From assembly GCA_000753455.2 (NCBI GenBank), contig LM994670.1:3045653-3109652 (forward strand): a DNA stretch of 64,000 nucleotides, written 5' to 3'. Made by a program: the position numbers and the translations under genes. The stretch is from Clostridium jeddahitimonense. GTDB lineage: Bacteria; Bacillota; Clostridia; Clostridiales; Clostridiaceae. This document shows positions 12,041 through 20,962 of this stretch, piece by piece. Within the stretch, counting starts at the first letter, position 1. Every line of letters starts with the position of its first letter. A model generated the notes under the pieces. The model did not search any database. It was not told where the DNA came from and saw only the letters and a program-made list of their open reading frames with translations.

Positions 12041-12886
12041 TTAATTAATAGTTACCTTCTGTATATGTAATGTTAAATATAATTTTTCTTCATTACTTAA
12101 CTCTATTTCAAGATATTTTTCAACCTTAAGCATACAACTATATGCATTTTTATATTTTTTCTTAACCTGATTTAATAAGAAATCCTCACTATCTTCCTCA
12201 TTCTCTTCATCACAATAAAATTCTTTTTTATTTAATCTCTGGAAGAAGAATCTTAAATGCGTAATAAATCTTTCATAACTAAGAGAGTTCTCATCAAGAT
12301 TTATATTGTAAGTATACCTAACTATATTTAAGATATCATTTATCATCTTAGTTTGCTTAGAAACATCTTTTTTTATATTACACCTTTTATTGACTTGAGC
12401 ATTTATTAAATGAAGCGCTATATTTCCAGCCTCATCTTCCGGCAACTCAACTCCAAGCTCCTCTTGTATAAACTCTAATGCCTTAATGCCTATTGCATAC
12501 TCTTTAGAATAAAATTTTCTTATCTCCCAAATAATAACGTTTGATGTATTAAAACCATCTTTTTGAAGCTTTATAGCATTGTTTATATGATCTGTTAACG
12601 TAACATATACATAATCATTTAACTCTACATCTAAAAGATTTTTTGCATATTCAATAATATCATAACAAAGTGAAACTATTTCAGAGTCAACATCTTCTAA
12701 TAATAACTTAAATCTTTCAGATGCCTCTTTTTCTTTTAAAATAAAAGTTTTTTCAATTTTAGATTCATCTAAAACTTCTCCAATATTCATCTTAAAAGCA
12801 ATTCCACATCCCATCGCAACTATCTCACGATTAGCGCAATCTTTAGCTACTACAGCGTTGTTATTAAATATCTTTTTTATTATCAT
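12041..12886 (-). CDS. licT: LicT/BglG-family transcriptional antiterminator
   Basis: The N-terminal RNA-binding (CAT) domain has the family hallmark KKIFNNNAVVAKD and GCGIAFKMNIGE. Two PRD domains follow. Their paired histidines are visible in LTDHINNA and LHLINAQ (PRD1) and in HLRFFFQRL and LTLHIQKV (PRD2). By analogy with LicT, PTS-dependent phosphorylation of PRD1 inactivates it and of PRD2 (via HPr) activates it, linking it to sugar supply and catabolite control. The open frame extends to 12901, but GGAGAGG and family alignment place the start at ATG 12886 (281 residues). It should bind the three RAT sites here, including the one in its own leader. Confidence 0.95.
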   Translation of the reverse strand: MIIKKIFNNNAVVAKDCANREIVAMGCGIAFKMNIGEVLDESKIEKTFILKEKEASERFKLLLEDVDSEIVSLCYDIIEYAKNLLDVELNDYVYVTLTDHINNAIKLQKDGFNTSNVIIWEIRKFYSKEYAIGIKALEFIQEELGVELPEDEAGNIALHLINAQVNKRCNIKKDVSKQTKMINDILNIVRYTYNINLDENSLSYERFITHLRFFFQRLNKKEFYCDEENEEDSEDFLLNQVKKKYKNAYSCMLKVEKYLEIELSNEEKLYLTLHIQKVTIN

Positions 12887-13021
12887 GCTAATCCTCTCCA
12901 TATTACTTGCTAAATTTTAATTACTTTTAACTTACTCTTCTGTTAGATATAATATTAACATCTGTTAAACTTATATTTCAATCTAACTTCTCTTAAATAA
13001 AGATATATGCTATTGTAAGAT

Positions 13022-13107
13022 TTAAAAAAGACCTCAACTAATCAATAGAGAAAGAGCGTTCTCTACTCATTAACTAAGGTCTCGCCTGGTCGAGCCAGTA
13101 ACAATCA
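13022..13107 (-). promoter_or_regulatory. RAT antiterminator and overlapping terminator in the licT leader
   Basis: The RAT lies at 13078-13107 (TGATTGTTACTGG ... CCAGGCGAGACC on the minus strand). The terminator pairs AGACCTTAGTTAATGAG with an arm ending GTTGAGGTCT, then TTTTTT (about 13022-13083). licT is thus autoregulated by antitermination. A gap of about 120 bases between the element and the licT start shows nothing else. Confidence 0.9.
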
Positions 13108-13117
13108 CATATCCATC

Positions 13118-13169
13118 TGTAAACATTTAACTCGTTTACATTGTAATATTTTTTAATATAAGTTGTCAA
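13118..13169 (-). promoter_or_regulatory. licT promoter with cre-like dyad
   Basis: Minus-strand TTGACA (13164-13169) and TACAAT (13140-13145) are 18 bases apart. Around the expected start of transcription lies an inverted repeat, TGTAAAC (13118-13124) with GTTTACA (13134-13140). The minus-strand ATGTAAACGAGTTAA fits most of the CcpA cre consensus, with two mismatches on the right half. Promoter likely; cre assignment tentative. Confidence 0.6.
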
Positions 13170-13250
13170 CATAATTTTATAATTTTCTTATACAATAATT
13201 GCTAATAGTAAATAAACTCTGCTATTAACCATAAAATTAAATACTAATTT

Positions 13251-13439
13251 AAAAGTCAAAATGGACAATAGATACTGGTATCTATTGTCCATAATAACTC
13301 TTTGCCATTTACTGAGGGGTAAATTATTTTCCTAGCTCTAGTCAGTTTTGACTTTTACCTTAAAGCAAGTTTTCCATCTCACATCTGATGATTTTTCATC
13401 TTTCCACCAGAAAACTTTTCCCCTCTACATAGTGGATTC
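13251..13439 (-). other. Hairpin-rich 3' region of the GH4 gene, ending in a strong terminator
   Basis: This 190-base gap holds a chain of hairpins on the minus strand. One pairs 13410-13416 with 13368-13374 and contains GATG/CATC at 13387-13400. The next pairs 13354-13359 with 13318-13323 and contains AGTCA/TGACT at 13340-13353. The last is a near-perfect 32-base palindrome (13261-13292) followed by TTTTGACTTTT, a probable terminator. No coding frame was seen. It could be a structured 3' UTR or small RNA; no known RNA family was recognised. Confidence 0.5.
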
Positions 13440-14837
13440 CTAGTGTCCGTTTACCATTAAATCCATAACTACTGGATCTTTGCTTTCAACACCTTGCTCT
13501 TTTAATTCAGCAATCTTTTCTGCGAATTGTGGTAAATACTTAGCATGAGCTACTAACATTTCGTCTAAAACTGTTTTAGCAATTGCTCCACCCTTAACTT
13601 GTGGATTTAGTAAGAATGCTTGTAAAGCTAGTCCATAATCACCAGTTATAGCTGCTTTTATTACACACTCTTCCATAGCTTTCATAACTTGAATCCATCC
13701 CTTTTCTGCTGAGTCTAATTTACCCCATGCAACTGGCATAGCCCCTTTACCTGTTATATATGAAGTAACTTCAACTATACTATCTGGTGCTAAATCAGGA
13801 ATTGCTCCATTATTTTGTGTACTTACAACCATAGGTATTTTCTTATCGTTGTAAATAGCATTTATACATTCACAAGCAGCATCACTATAGTGAGTTCCAC
13901 CTCTCTTTGTTAATTGCTCTGGTTTGTAGTTAAGGTTTGGATCCTTATATAATTCAAATAATTCTGCTTCAGTTTTCTTAACTTGTTGGCCTCTTGTACC
14001 TTCTCCATTAAACTCTTCAAGACCATGTTTTAACATCTCATCTTGTAAGTAATAATATCTATGGTATCCACAAGGTATAATATTCATTTGCTCTAATTGT
14101 TCTCTTAGGAATTTAATATTATGGATGTTAGCTGGTGTACCATCATCTTCTTTTCTATCATACATATTCTTAATTATTTCAGCAGTTACATCATTTCCTT
14201 GTTTGTCAAAAACCTTATGCCAGTGGAAGTGGTTTAATCCTGCAAATTGGAATATTAACTCATCTTCCTTTTTATCTATTAATTTAGGCTCTCCCATCAT
14301 TGCACCTACTGGTACATTACAAAGTCCTATACACTTCTTCCATCCACCATGCTTAATAACAGCTTCTGTAACCATTCCTGATGGATTAGTAAAGTTTATT
14401 AACCATGCATTTGGACATAATTCTTTCATATCTTCTACTATATCTAATATTACTGGAATAGTTCTGAAAGCTTTAAACATTCCTCCAGCACCATTTGTTT
14501 CTTGTCCTAACATACCATGGCTAAATGGTATTCTTTCATCTTTTATTCTTGCATCTAAAAGTCCAACTCTAAATTGAGTAGTAACGAAATCAGCATCCTT
14601 TAACGCTTCTCTTCTATCTAATGTTAAATGTACTTTTACATCATAACCTGAAGCATCCCACATACGTTGTGCCATTGCTCCAACTATTTCTAACTTTTCT
14701 CTTCCATCCTCAACATCAACTAACCAAAACTCTCTTATTGGAAGTTCTTTATATCTATTAATGAACCCTTCCATTAATTCTGGAGTATAACTACTTCCTC
14801 CACCTATTGTAACTATCTTTATTGGTTTCTTTTCCAT
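13440..14837 (-). CDS. celF: 6-phospho-beta-glucosidase, GH4 family (NAD- and metal-dependent)
   Basis: The protein has the GH4 layout: an NAD-binding Rossmann start (VTIGGGSSYTPEL), GMLGQETNGAGG, INFTNPSGMVTEA, and the metal-binding CNVP motif (GLCNVPVG). Length (465) is normal. GH4 enzymes use NAD+, Mn2+ and an oxidation-elimination mechanism unlike GH1, so the cluster carries two unrelated enzymes for the same class of phosphorylated sugar. The CNVP form and neighbours favour the LicH/CelF branch over the alpha-glucosidase branch. The ribosome site is GAGGAG. It is separated from licT by a terminator and promoter, so it is its own transcript, and a dyad at 14903-14945 may be its operator. 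It has no RAT leader, suggesting separate control. Confidence 0.9.
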   Translation of the reverse strand: MEKKPIKIVTIGGGSSYTPELMEGFINRYKELPIREFWLVDVEDGREKLEIVGAMAQRMWDASGYDVKVHLTLDRREALKDADFVTTQFRVGLLDARIKDERIPFSHGMLGQETNGAGGMFKAFRTIPVILDIVEDMKELCPNAWLINFTNPSGMVTEAVIKHGGWKKCIGLCNVPVGAMMGEPKLIDKKEDELIFQFAGLNHFHWHKVFDKQGNDVTAEIIKNMYDRKEDDGTPANIHNIKFLREQLEQMNIIPCGYHRYYYLQDEMLKHGLEEFNGEGTRGQQVKKTEAELFELYKDPNLNYKPEQLTKRGGTHYSDAACECINAIYNDKKIPMVVSTQNNGAIPDLAPDSIVEVTSYITGKGAMPVAWGKLDSAEKGWIQVMKAMEECVIKAAITGDYGLALQAFLLNPQVKGGAIAKTVLDEMLVAHAKYLPQFAEKIAELKEQGVESKDPVVMDLMVNGH

Positions 14838-14902
14838 TATAATTCTCCTCTCAAATTTAGTTTAACTGTTGTACAATTTAATTATAATTCTTTATCAAAT
14901 CC

Positions 14903-14945
14903 CATAATTTTCATTTCTTGAAAATTTCAATTATTGAAAATTATG
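14903..14945. promoter_or_regulatory. Nested inverted repeats upstream of the GH4 gene
   Basis: Outer arms CATAATTTTCA (14903-14913) and TGAAAATTATG (14935-14945) are exact complements. They enclose a second dyad, TTGAAA-A-TTTCAA (14918-14930). Position before the GH4 gene suggests an operator; the regulator is unknown. No sharp promoter was identified here. Confidence 0.45.
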
Positions 14946-15002
14946 AGATGTATTATTTTAGGAGAAAAGAATTTAATTACTTATGAACCATTCATATTTT
15001 AT

Positions 15003-15037
15003 ATAAAAAAATGAAGCACCAATTTGATGCTTCATTT
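15003..15037 (-). terminator. Terminator of the MMPL/XXXLXXG operon
   Basis: ATGAAGCA (15011-15018) pairs with TGCTTCAT (15028-15035), and the minus strand continues TTTTTTTATAT. Confidence 0.85.
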
Positions 15038-15043
15038 TAATTT

Positions 15044-17638
15044 TTAGCTAAATAACTTTCTTATTCTTGTAAAAACAGTATCCTTTTGAGTATCTATCTT
15101 TGATACATCTTCTACCTTACTATTAGTTTTATCTGCTTCAGTCTTTACTTCTTTCTTATCACTTTGTACTGAATTACTCCTCATAACAAACTTTACCACA
15201 CCATCCATCTCATCAGATAAACCTGAATATACTCCGTAATCTTTTGACATTTGGACTAATTCATCTTTAACTTCTACAAAGCCATCTATAGAATCTAGCG
15301 CTGTATTTCCTTTGTCACTTATTTGATCTAACCCTTCTTTTTTAAGCTTTAAAACACCATCATATAATTCACTAGTACCATTTTCTAATTTTTCTGTTCC
15401 TTCTAATATTTGTGATGATGCTGTTTTCAAAGAATTTGAACCTTCTACTAATGAGTTTCCACCACTAGCTAACTCTAAAACACCTTGACTTAAAGCTCTT
15501 CCACCTTGAGTTAATATAGTAGTTCCATTGTATAAAGCACCTACTGCATCATTTATCTTTTCAGAATTATAACTTAACTCTTTAGCTCCATTAGCTACTT
15601 GACTACTTCCAGCTTGTAACTGTGTTGTTCCTACTTGCAACTGAGTTGTTCCTGATGATAATTGTGTACTTCCTGTATATAATTGGTCTACAGCTTCACT
15701 TATCTTACCTGAATTTGAGTTTAGCTCATTAGCTCCAGCTAATAAATCTCCACTACCTTTTGTTAATTTTGAAATACCAGTTTCTAAAATTCCAGTAGCG
15801 TTAGCTAACTGTTGACTTCCTGCATAAGCTGCTCCTAAACCTTCTGATATAGCTGTTGCTCCTGATTTTAATTTTTCTCCATTACTAACTAAAGTCTCAA
15901 ATTGTTCATTTAAATATTGAGATTTTTGTGAAACCGTACTTAATCCTTCTGATAATTCATTAGCAGAAGCCGCTGCTTCCCCTAAACTACTACCTAAAGT
16001 AGCCAGTCCACTTTTTTGCCCTTCTGATACTTGCGCTATTCCACCACTTATTTGTTGAAGTGATTTTGTTAATTCTGGATTTATATCTCCTAGTCCTTCT
16101 ATGATTTGATTTAAACTAGCAGCAAGTTCATCTAGAGTTTCTGTACTACTAACTAAACTTCCTATGCCTTCGCTACCACTTGAAATCCCATCACTTAAAG
16201 CTTTCGCTCCTGCAGATGCTGTGCTTATTCCCTCATTTAACTGAGCATATCCACCTTGAATTTTAATTGAATTATCAACATACTCACGTACACCTGTAGC
16301 CATTACTTCTCTATTTTGATCTAACTTTTCAAGTCCACCATTTAAATCTGTTATTCCTTGAATCAATGTTGGGGCTTGTTTACCTAAACTACTTATTCCA
16401 TCATTTAAATCACTAGCGCCATTTGCTATACTAGAAACTCCAGCATTAAATGTTTCATAATTATTTTTTACTTGTCCTAAACCAGCTTCTAATTGTTTGG
16501 ATCCATCTACTAACTCCGGAACACTATTAGTTAATTTATTTACTCCACTATCTAAAGCAGTTGCTCCATTTGTTAACGTTGATACACCTTCATTAAATAA
16601 TGAATAATTATCTTTTATTTGTCCTGCCCCACTCATTAATGCATTTGCTCCTGTAACTAATTCTGGAACTTTACCATTTAACTGCCCTATTCCATTATTT
16701 AATTTATTAGCTCCATCTGCTAAAGTATTTACACCACTATCAAAGTTTTTATAATTACTAGCTAGTTCTTTTTGTCCATCTAACAACCTTTTACTTCCTG
16801 ATAAAAGCTCTTCTCCACCATCTTTAAGGTCATTTAAAGAATTTCTTAAGTCATTTATAGTCTCTGAACCTTTAATTTCCTCTAACTCTTCACTTGAAGT
16901 AGTTACTAACATCATAACTGCTGGAATTTCAAAATTTGTTGTCTCACCAGTTATTTCTATTGAATCTTTTAAATCTAAATCCATATTTATATCTTTTGTA
17001 TTATCCAATAAACTATCTAAATTTAAAGATTCCTTAAGTCCTGGAAGAGAAATAAATGTTATTAATGAATTATTGCCATCATTTAATATCTTTCCAGTAT
17101 TAACTTTAACATTTGAAAAATTATCATTAGATAAAGTTAATTCTGTTGCACTTAAAAATGGAGTATATAAAGTTCTACTCTTCCCATTTATAACTTTAGT
17201 TTTACTTTCATTATTAGTAAGAGTTAATGTTATTTTAAAATTACCAGCCTCGCCTAAAACCTCTTTAGGGTTTACTTCTTTTCCATTCAACTCATATTTA
17301 ACTGCTAATGATACTGGCAATTTACTATTTGTTTTTCCTTGGTAATAAAGATCTGTTGAGTCAATATTCCACTTTAAAGTATCTCCACTTAATACAGGTT
17401 CTTCATCACCTTTAACATTTTTAATATTTTCTAAGTTTGATTTATCATTAAAACTTCCTAAAGCTTTATCACTACTTATCCAATCACTAACTATTTGCTC
17501 TGTTGGATTTCCTTTTTCATCTAATAAAACATAAACTGTTTCATCTTTATTAATATCTTGTGCAAATGCCATTGTTGATGTTGTAGTTGTTATCAAAGCT
17601 ACTAAACATATAATTTTTTTTGATAATCCTTTATTCAT
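15044..17638 (-). CDS. Secreted XXXLXXG heptad-repeat protein, partner of the MMPL transporter
   Basis: A cleavable signal peptide (residues 1-26, ending TMAFA) leads to a beta-rich N-terminal region (about 30-250). About 480 residues of repeats of the XXXLXXG type follow (for example NGIGQLNG, SGAGQIKD, SGTTQLQVG), predicted to form a long helical rod. The C-terminus is charged, with no membrane anchor. Such repeat domains also occur in YhgE/Pip-type proteins and often accompany MMPL transporters; the biochemical role is not known. Its ATG lies 2 bases past the transporter stop, and its GGAGG site is inside the transporter's last codons, so the two are translationally coupled. Part of the repeat block looks internally duplicated. 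A function in exporting or organising lipids or surface polymers is inference. Confidence 0.8.
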   Translation of the reverse strand: MNKGLSKKIICLVALITTTTSTMAFAQDINKDETVYVLLDEKGNPTEQIVSDWISSDKALGSFNDKSNLENIKNVKGDEEPVLSGDTLKWNIDSTDLYYQGKTNSKLPVSLAVKYELNGKEVNPKEVLGEAGNFKITLTLTNNESKTKVINGKSRTLYTPFLSATELTLSNDNFSNVKVNTGKILNDGNNSLITFISLPGLKESLNLDSLLDNTKDINMDLDLKDSIEITGETTNFEIPAVMMLVTTSSEELEEIKGSETINDLRNSLNDLKDGGEELLSGSKRLLDGQKELASNYKNFDSGVNTLADGANKLNNGIGQLNGKVPELVTGANALMSGAGQIKDNYSLFNEGVSTLTNGATALDSGVNKLTNSVPELVDGSKQLEAGLGQVKNNYETFNAGVSSIANGASDLNDGISSLGKQAPTLIQGITDLNGGLEKLDQNREVMATGVREYVDNSIKIQGGYAQLNEGISTASAGAKALSDGISSGSEGIGSLVSSTETLDELAASLNQIIEGLGDINPELTKSLQQISGGIAQVSEGQKSGLATLGSSLGEAAASANELSEGLSTVSQKSQYLNEQFETLVSNGEKLKSGATAISEGLGAAYAGSQQLANATGILETGISKLTKGSGDLLAGANELNSNSGKISEAVDQLYTGSTQLSSGTTQLQVGTTQLQAGSSQVANGAKELSYNSEKINDAVGALYNGTTILTQGGRALSQGVLELASGGNSLVEGSNSLKTASSQILEGTEKLENGTSELYDGVLKLKKEGLDQISDKGNTALDSIDGFVEVKDELVQMSKDYGVYSGLSDEMDGVVKFVMRSNSVQSDKKEVKTEADKTNSKVEDVSKIDTQKDTVFTRIRKLFS

Positions 17639-17640
17639 TA

Positions 17641-19719
17641 CTATTTTCCTCCTTCAACACATTCAACAAAGTTTTTACTTGTTTTAACTATTATTTTTTC
17701 ACAAAGTAATAAGATACCTGGAAGTATAAATAATATAACAAACATACTGATTATAGCTCCCCTTGCCATTAATGTGCATAATGAGCTAATCATCTCCATA
17801 TCTGAAATAATTCCAACTCCTGCTGTTGCTCCAAAGAATGTTAAAGCACTTGTTACAATTGATCTTGTTGAACCTTGAAGTGATATTCTCATTGCTTCAT
17901 TCTTATCTTTATTCTTAGCAAGTTCTTCTTTAAATCTTGAAGTTAACAGTATTGCATAGTCAACAGTTGCACCTAACTGGATAGTTCCAATTACTATAGA
18001 TGCTATAAACGGAATGCTTGTACCCATATAATATGGAACTCCTAGGTTTATATATATTGCAAGCTCTATAGCTAAAACTAAAACTATAGGTATTACTGGT
18101 GATTTAAATATGATTAATATAATTAGGAATATTGCTATTATTGATGCAAAGCTAACCATCTTAAAGTCTGTATCTGCTATATTTATTAAGTCATTAGTTA
18201 ACGGTGCTTCTCCTCCTACTAACCCCTCCGGATCGTACTTTTTAACAATATTGTTTATTTCTTTAAGTTGGGTAGTAACATCTTCTGATGCTGCTTTATA
18301 TTTTGAGTTAAGCATTATTTCTTCATAGCCACCATTTTTTATCTTTGATAATAAATCCTCTGGAATAAAGCTTTCTGGTATTCTTGCACCTAGTATATCT
18401 TCAAGTCCAACTACAGAAGTAACTCCATCAACACCTTTTAACTCCTTAATCATCTCATTAACCTTATAAGCATCTAAATCTTCATTTACAAGAATGATGT
18501 TAGTAGACATCATGTTATACTCTGCCTTTAGCTTATTATTAGCTACTATTGATGGTAAATCTTTTGGAAGTGATTCATCTAAGTTATAATATACATCTGT
18601 TTTCTTATATCCTATTAATGCAGGTATTAATATTAATGCTCCTATCAACACAAGTACCTTATGATGTTTTATAACCCAAGCTGATGATTTTTCAAACTTA
18701 GGCAACACTGTTTTGTGTTTAAACCTATGAATACCTTTATCAAATACTAATATAAGTGCTGGCAATACTGTAACAGTACATATTAATCCAAATACAACTC
18801 CTTTAGCCATTACAAAACCAATATCTTTACCTAATGCTAACTTCATAATACATAACGCTAAGAATCCAGCTATAGTAGTAAGTGAGCTTCCTGCTATTGA
18901 ACCAATTGTTTTTTCTATAGCCACAGCCATAGCACTTGTATTATCTTTTTGAATTTCCCTTTCTTCATCGTATCTGTGTAATAAGAATATGGAATAATCC
19001 ATTGTAACACCTAATTGTAATACAGCTGATAAAGCTTTTGTAATATAAGAAATATCTCCAAACCATATATTAGTTCCCATATTATATGCAATTGCAATTC
19101 CTATACTTAGTAAGAATATTACTGGCGTTAAGAAAGATTCCATAGTTAGCGCTAAAACTATCAACGAAAGAATTACAGCTATTAATATATATATTGGTGC
19201 TTCCTTATCAGCTAAATCCTTAGTATCTTTTATAACTCCTGCTATCCCACTTAAAAAAGCTTGTTTTCCAGTTATATCTCTTATTTCTTGTACAGCCTTT
19301 TGAGTATCTATATCTGCATCACTTTCACTTAATTTAACTATCATAAGAGTTGAATTATCTGAAAAGAGCATGTCCTTGACACTAGAAGGTAAAATCTCCA
19401 TAGGTACTGAGATATCTAAAGCATCATTTATCCATATAACTTCATTTACCCCCTGTACCTCTTCTACCTTTTCCTTTAACTTTTCTACATCTTTATTGTC
19501 CATGTCATCTACTATAAGCATGGCTAAGGAACCACAACCAAACTGTTCTTTTAAAATTGCTTGTGCTTGTCTTGTTTCCAGATCACTTGGTAAATAGCTT
19601 AATATATCATAATTTACTTTTGTGTTAAAATAACCAAAGGCTGAAGGTATTAACAAAATGAATGCCAACACTAGTATAACTACTCTATTTTTAGCTATCA
19701 TCTGTGATAATTTTTTCAT
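17641..19719 (-). CDS. MMPL/RND-family transporter
   Basis: The 692-residue protein shows the RND duplication: one membrane helix, an external loop, a block of helices (IYILIAVILSLIVLALTM, then LSAVLQLGVTMDYSIFLLHRYDEE), then the same pattern again (IGTIQLGATVDYAILLTSRFKEE). The paired GATVDY/GVTMDY motifs in the fourth helices carry the Asp expected to relay protons. MMPL proteins export lipids, glycolipids or drugs; the substrate here is unknown. It starts behind GGGGGAAACATTT and is first in a two-gene operon with the secreted repeat protein. Confidence 0.9.
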   Translation of the reverse strand: MKKLSQMIAKNRVVILVLAFILLIPSAFGYFNTKVNYDILSYLPSDLETRQAQAILKEQFGCGSLAMLIVDDMDNKDVEKLKEKVEEVQGVNEVIWINDALDISVPMEILPSSVKDMLFSDNSTLMIVKLSESDADIDTQKAVQEIRDITGKQAFLSGIAGVIKDTKDLADKEAPIYILIAVILSLIVLALTMESFLTPVIFLLSIGIAIAYNMGTNIWFGDISYITKALSAVLQLGVTMDYSIFLLHRYDEEREIQKDNTSAMAVAIEKTIGSIAGSSLTTIAGFLALCIMKLALGKDIGFVMAKGVVFGLICTVTVLPALILVFDKGIHRFKHKTVLPKFEKSSAWVIKHHKVLVLIGALILIPALIGYKKTDVYYNLDESLPKDLPSIVANNKLKAEYNMMSTNIILVNEDLDAYKVNEMIKELKGVDGVTSVVGLEDILGARIPESFIPEDLLSKIKNGGYEEIMLNSKYKAASEDVTTQLKEINNIVKKYDPEGLVGGEAPLTNDLINIADTDFKMVSFASIIAIFLIILIIFKSPVIPIVLVLAIELAIYINLGVPYYMGTSIPFIASIVIGTIQLGATVDYAILLTSRFKEELAKNKDKNEAMRISLQGSTRSIVTSALTFFGATAGVGIISDMEMISSLCTLMARGAIISMFVILFILPGILLLCEKIIVKTSKNFVECVEGGK

Positions 19720-19756
19720 AAATGTTTCCCCCTTTCTTTTACTTTTAACTGATTTT

Positions 19757-19770
19757 ATAACACTTGTTAT
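19757..19770. promoter_or_regulatory. Short dyad before the MMPL gene
   Basis: ATAACA-CT-TGTTAT is an exact inverted repeat next to a minus-strand TATAAA, about 40 bases before the MMPL start. It may be an operator. The rest of the 320-base gap to 20011 is A/T-rich and shows nothing I can name. Confidence 0.35.
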
Positions 19771-20011
19771 GTTTTTACAATTTTGATTTTTACCATTCCA
19801 GCCTCAATTATTGGTTCATTATTCCATTTTCTCTTTTCCATAACACCCGTTCTTTTTTTTACTTCAATTCCCTCCTATTTTCTTTTTCTCTTCTTTTAAG
19901 TTGGCTATTTTACTATATTTTATCTTTCGACATTTTTTCATTTTTATTTAAAGTTAATAATTTTTTCAGAAATTATGTGAAATTTTATTATTTATCAAGA
20001 AAATTAAATAA

Positions 20012-20039
20012 TAAAAAAGAGCCGTTATAAAACGACTCT
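20012..20039 (-). terminator. Terminator of the Nudix gene
   Basis: Minus-strand AGAGTCGTT and AACGGCTCT pair (one G-U) around a TTAT loop, then TTTTTTATTATT. Confidence 0.85.
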
Positions 20040-20040
20040 A

Positions 20041-20874
20041 CTATATTTCACCTTTTTTAAACATCTCTATCATTTCTTTTGTTAAACTAATTCTCAATTC
20101 TGGTTCTGGTATCTCTTCTCTTTTAAGCCATACAGCTTCTGCTAATTCATCTTGGTCTAGTGTTATCTTTGAATCCCCATCTAGATCAACAAAAAATCCT
20201 GATAAAACAGACCCAGAAAGTCCCCAAGGTTGACTTTTATAATATCTAATATTTTTCACCTTAAGACCTACTTCTTCCATAACCTCTCTTCTTACCGTTT
20301 CCTCTAATGATTCCCCTATCTCATTATATCCTGCTACTAAAGCATAATTTTTATAAGGTCCTTTAGCATACCTAGTCAAAAGCATCTTATCACGGTCTAT
20401 TATTCCAACTATTACTCCTGGTGATATTCTTGGGTATCTTATATTATTGCATTTAGTGCATTCTAAAGCTCGTTCTTTATGGCTATGCTTCATATTACTT
20501 CCACATCTACCACAATATCTATTAGAATCATACCACATATAAAGATGATATGATGTAAATCCAGCAAAGGCCATCCATTGAGGGTTAATAGTTCTAAATG
20601 CTTGTATACTATCCCTTACAAAAATTTCATTTTCTTTAAGATTTACATTTAGTGCTAAGAAAAACCTTTTTTCATCTATATTAAACATGTATATTAAATG
20701 TTCCAAATCATCTAATACTCCCATTACTTCTTTATACTTAGGTATTCTTTTTGCATTACCATCTTTTATTAATATGGCCTTGTTTTCTTTAAAAGCTACT
20801 ATGTAATCATCATTTCTAACTTTAAACTTTCCATAAGTACTATCATACTTATGTGGTTCTATATCCTGTATCAT
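20041..20874 (-). CDS. nudC: NudC-like NAD(+) diphosphatase (Nudix)
   Basis: The N-terminal domain precedes a four-Cys zinc ribbon (CGRCGSN ... CTKCNN). A complete Nudix box follows (GYNEIGESLEETVRREVMEE, then VGL). NudC proteins cleave NAD(H) and can remove NAD caps from RNA. The family marker SQPWPFPxS after the Nudix box reads SQPWGLSGS here, so SQPW is kept but the following loop differs; substrate preference may have shifted. It stands alone, with a terminator after it. Length (277) is normal. Confidence 0.85.
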   Translation of the reverse strand: MIQDIEPHKYDSTYGKFKVRNDDYIVAFKENKAILIKDGNAKRIPKYKEVMGVLDDLEHLIYMFNIDEKRFFLALNVNLKENEIFVRDSIQAFRTINPQWMAFAGFTSYHLYMWYDSNRYCGRCGSNMKHSHKERALECTKCNNIRYPRISPGVIVGIIDRDKMLLTRYAKGPYKNYALVAGYNEIGESLEETVRREVMEEVGLKVKNIRYYKSQPWGLSGSVLSGFFVDLDGDSKITLDQDELAEAVWLKREEIPEPELRISLTKEMIEMFKKGEI

Positions 20875-20908
20875 AAACTTCCAACCCTTCCCTTAATGTT
20901 ATTTCTGC

Positions 20909-20958
20909 TACTAAAAAATTAGCTCTGTTATACTATTAAGTATAACAGAGCTAATTTT
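20909..20958 (-). terminator. Terminator of the HAD phosphatase gene
   Basis: A 20-bp perfect stem (20915-20934 with 20939-20958) has a 4-base loop and a T-run on the minus strand. Confidence 0.9.
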
Positions 20959-20962
20959 ATTT

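Noticed and set aside
13251..13439. Known riboswitch class after the GH4 gene
   Set aside because: None of the conserved cores I know (cyclic-di-GMP, SAM, TPP, T-box, glycine) matched either strand.
14125..14577. 150-codon plus-strand frame opposite the GH4 gene
   Set aside because: Antisense shadow; the minus-strand GH4 protein has clear family motifs.
14903..14945. CRISPR-like or transposon inverted repeats
   Set aside because: A single nested dyad, with no repeat-spacer pattern and no transposase in the window.
19764..20030. 88-codon plus-strand frame in the gap before the MMPL gene
   Set aside because: It is low-complexity (Phe, Leu, Tyr, Ser from A/T-rich DNA), without a ribosome site, and it runs into a terminator.
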